A DNA stretch of 23,764 nucleotides, from assembly GCA_013286985.1 (NCBI GenBank), contig JABDEQ010000038.1:1-23764 (forward strand), given 5' to 3'. Positions 22,710-23,764 of the stretch are shown here, in pieces (the first letter of the stretch is position 1; each line of letters begins with the position of its first letter). Under the pieces are notes generated by a model that was given only the letters and a program-made list of their open reading frames with translations, had not been told where the DNA came from and did not search any database. A program made the translations under genes and the position numbers. The DNA is from Bacteroidota bacterium. GTDB taxonomy: Bacteria; Bacteroidota; Bacteroidia; Sphingobacteriales; Sphingobacteriaceae.

Positions 22710-23764
22710 TTAATAACCAGGATTATTAGGCAATAGGTTCGGGTTATTTGCAATTTCCCCACCCGGAATTGGTTCGTAATAATTTTGTTTCGGGAATGTA
22801 TATTCACGGTTAAACAATTCGGGCTCGGCAAGGAAAATGTATTTGTTTTCGTCAAATACAAAATATGGCATCAGGCCTTTAAAATGTGCTTTGTCCAACA
22901 CCACATCAGCGGTGCGCCATCTTTTCAGATCCCAGTAATACTGGTTTTCAAAGGCAAGCTCCATGCATCTTTCATTACGTACTTTAGTCAGGTCGATAGA
23001 CGAATAAAGTGTCGCACCGGCCCTGTCCCTTATCAGGTTGATATCGGCTAGTGCATCGCTGGTATTGCCTAATTCAACAGCAGCTTCGGCGCGGTTCAAC
23101 AATATTTCGGCATAACGAAAATCTATCCAGGGCTGTACACTCGTGTTCAGATTAACCGCTGACTGCAACTTAGTATAATCAACATATTTACGTACATAAA
23201 AACCTGTGCGCGTTAATTCATCACCGCCTGTCCATGGGCCTGTAAAGCCAATAACCTGCACACCCTGGTAGAGTGTTGATGTAGCACCTGAAAGTATGTA
23301 TGAGCGCGAGTTAGCCGGTTTTGCAACTTCAGCGGCGGCTGTTCCGCTAAAAGTTGGATAAATACCTCTTTGCATATCAAAAGTAAGCCCTCTTAAGGTT
23401 GCTCCAGGGAAATAAATGGTAGCCTGCAATCTTGGTTCAAGCCGCTGCATTAGTTGCGCACGGTTGTCATAACGTATAGGTGTGCCATCGGGATTGGTTA
23501 TCGGCAAATCGCCCCAAAGCTGTACCAAATCTAATGTTGGGTATGAGCGCGAAAGCGCATTAGCTGTAAAGTAGCGCGGCGACATGGTATCATCCCAGCT
23601 ATGAGCTGTATGGTTAGCTATAGAATACTGTTTTATAAATATATTCTCGGGGCTATTGGGCTTCAGGAACAGATCAACATAATTCTGTACCTTATCTCCC
23701 GGGGTTGCATTATAAAGCGAGTACACACCATCGAGTAATTTTGCTGCATCATAAGCTGCCTGGA
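22710..23764 (-). CDS. RagB/SusD family nutrient uptake lipoprotein, N-terminus outside window
   Basis: The C-terminal part (about 351 codons) of a SusD-type glycan-binding outer-membrane lipoprotein. The frame stays open to the window edge, reading QAAYDAAKLLDGVYSLYN; the GTG at 23726 is an internal codon, not a start. Family marks include WIDFRYAEILLNRAEAAVELG, the SusD RagB signature helix, DINLIRDRAG, NERCMELAFENQYYWDLKRW (the conserved RR.EL.FE...R..DL.RW block), and the C-terminal PIP motif in YEPIPGGEI before the NPNLLPNNPGY end. SusD sits as a lid on the SusC porin; the susC gene is expected just beyond the right edge. It heads the minus-strand arm seen here. Confidence 0.93.
   Translation of the reverse strand, partial: QAAYDAAKLLDGVYSLYNATPGDKVQNYVDLFLKPNSPENIFIKQYSIANHTAHSWDDTMSPRYFTANALSRSYPTLDLVQLWGDLPITNPDGTPIRYDNRAQLMQRLEPRLQATIYFPGATLRGLTFDMQRGIYPTFSGTAAAEVAKPANSRSYILSGATSTLYQGVQVIGFTGPWTGGDELTRTGFYVRKYVDYTKLQSAVNLNTSVQPWIDFRYAEILLNRAEAAVELGNTSDALADINLIRDRAGATLYSSIDLTKVRNERCMELAFENQYYWDLKRWRTADVVLDKAHFKGLMPYFVFDENKYIFLAEPELFNREYTFPKQNYYEPIPGGEIANNPNLLPNNPGY

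Noticed and set aside
23708..23726. Start codon for the SusD gene at 23726
   Set aside because: It is a GTG inside a frame that continues to the window edge with SusD-like residues, and no signal peptide follows it.

Overview
The window looks like chromosomal DNA of a soil or plant-associated Bacteroidota bacterium, most likely Sphingobacteriaceae and Mucilaginibacter-like. The case rests on a SusD/DUF3823 polysaccharide utilisation locus (PUL), many lipoprotein signals, family 71/99-like, 43 and 95-like glycosidases, A-rich rather than Shine-Dalgarno-like start regions, and intergenic repeats of a style common in that group. The genus is inference from these features; no rRNA or tRNA gene is present to confirm it.

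Layout. (1) 1-1946: the 3' part of an ATP-grasp gene, translationally coupled to a LysE-type exporter, then a thioredoxin-fold lipoprotein. (2) 1950-2340: gene-free DNA with nested inverted repeats. (3) 2341-3370: a divergent pair, a cysteine-free APCDD1-like protein and an HxlR-type regulator with no usable ATG. (4) 3570-7927: a compact, visibly AT-rich six-gene operon of unusual content: STAS-like/GHKL ATPase, STAS-like/winged-helix protein, small helical protein, HExxH metallopeptidase, dCTP deaminase, and a small protein with a C-terminal hydrophobic segment. It is followed by about 330 bases of structured non-coding DNA and a very strong hairpin terminator (8254-8298). (5) 8450-23764: a PUL. 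The plus-strand arm has a fused SGNH/alpha-beta hydrolase esterase, a GH95-like DUF5703 glycosidase, a membrane-anchored SARP-like regulator, a GH71/99-like enzyme and a GH43 gene broken by one in-frame TAG. The minus-strand arm, in transcription order, has SusD (cut by the window edge), a DUF3823 lipoprotein, a lipoprotein with two near-identical tandem domains, a GH43 and a second GH71/99-like enzyme. The arms converge on a bidirectional terminator at 18332-18369.

How the genes work together. In the PUL, surface lipoproteins bind a glycan, secreted or periplasmic GH71/99-like, GH43 and GH95-like enzymes cut it, the double esterase removes acyl groups, and the membrane regulator probably couples an extracytoplasmic signal to transcription. 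The target glycan cannot be named from sequence. The 3570-7927 operon is the best candidate for an undescribed system. It pairs an ATPase/STAS signalling module with a DNA-binding domain, a protease-like protein, and an enzyme family (dCTP deaminase) already known in anti-phage nucleotide depletion. A defence role is a hypothesis based on gene content, tight coupling and composition, not a demonstrated function.
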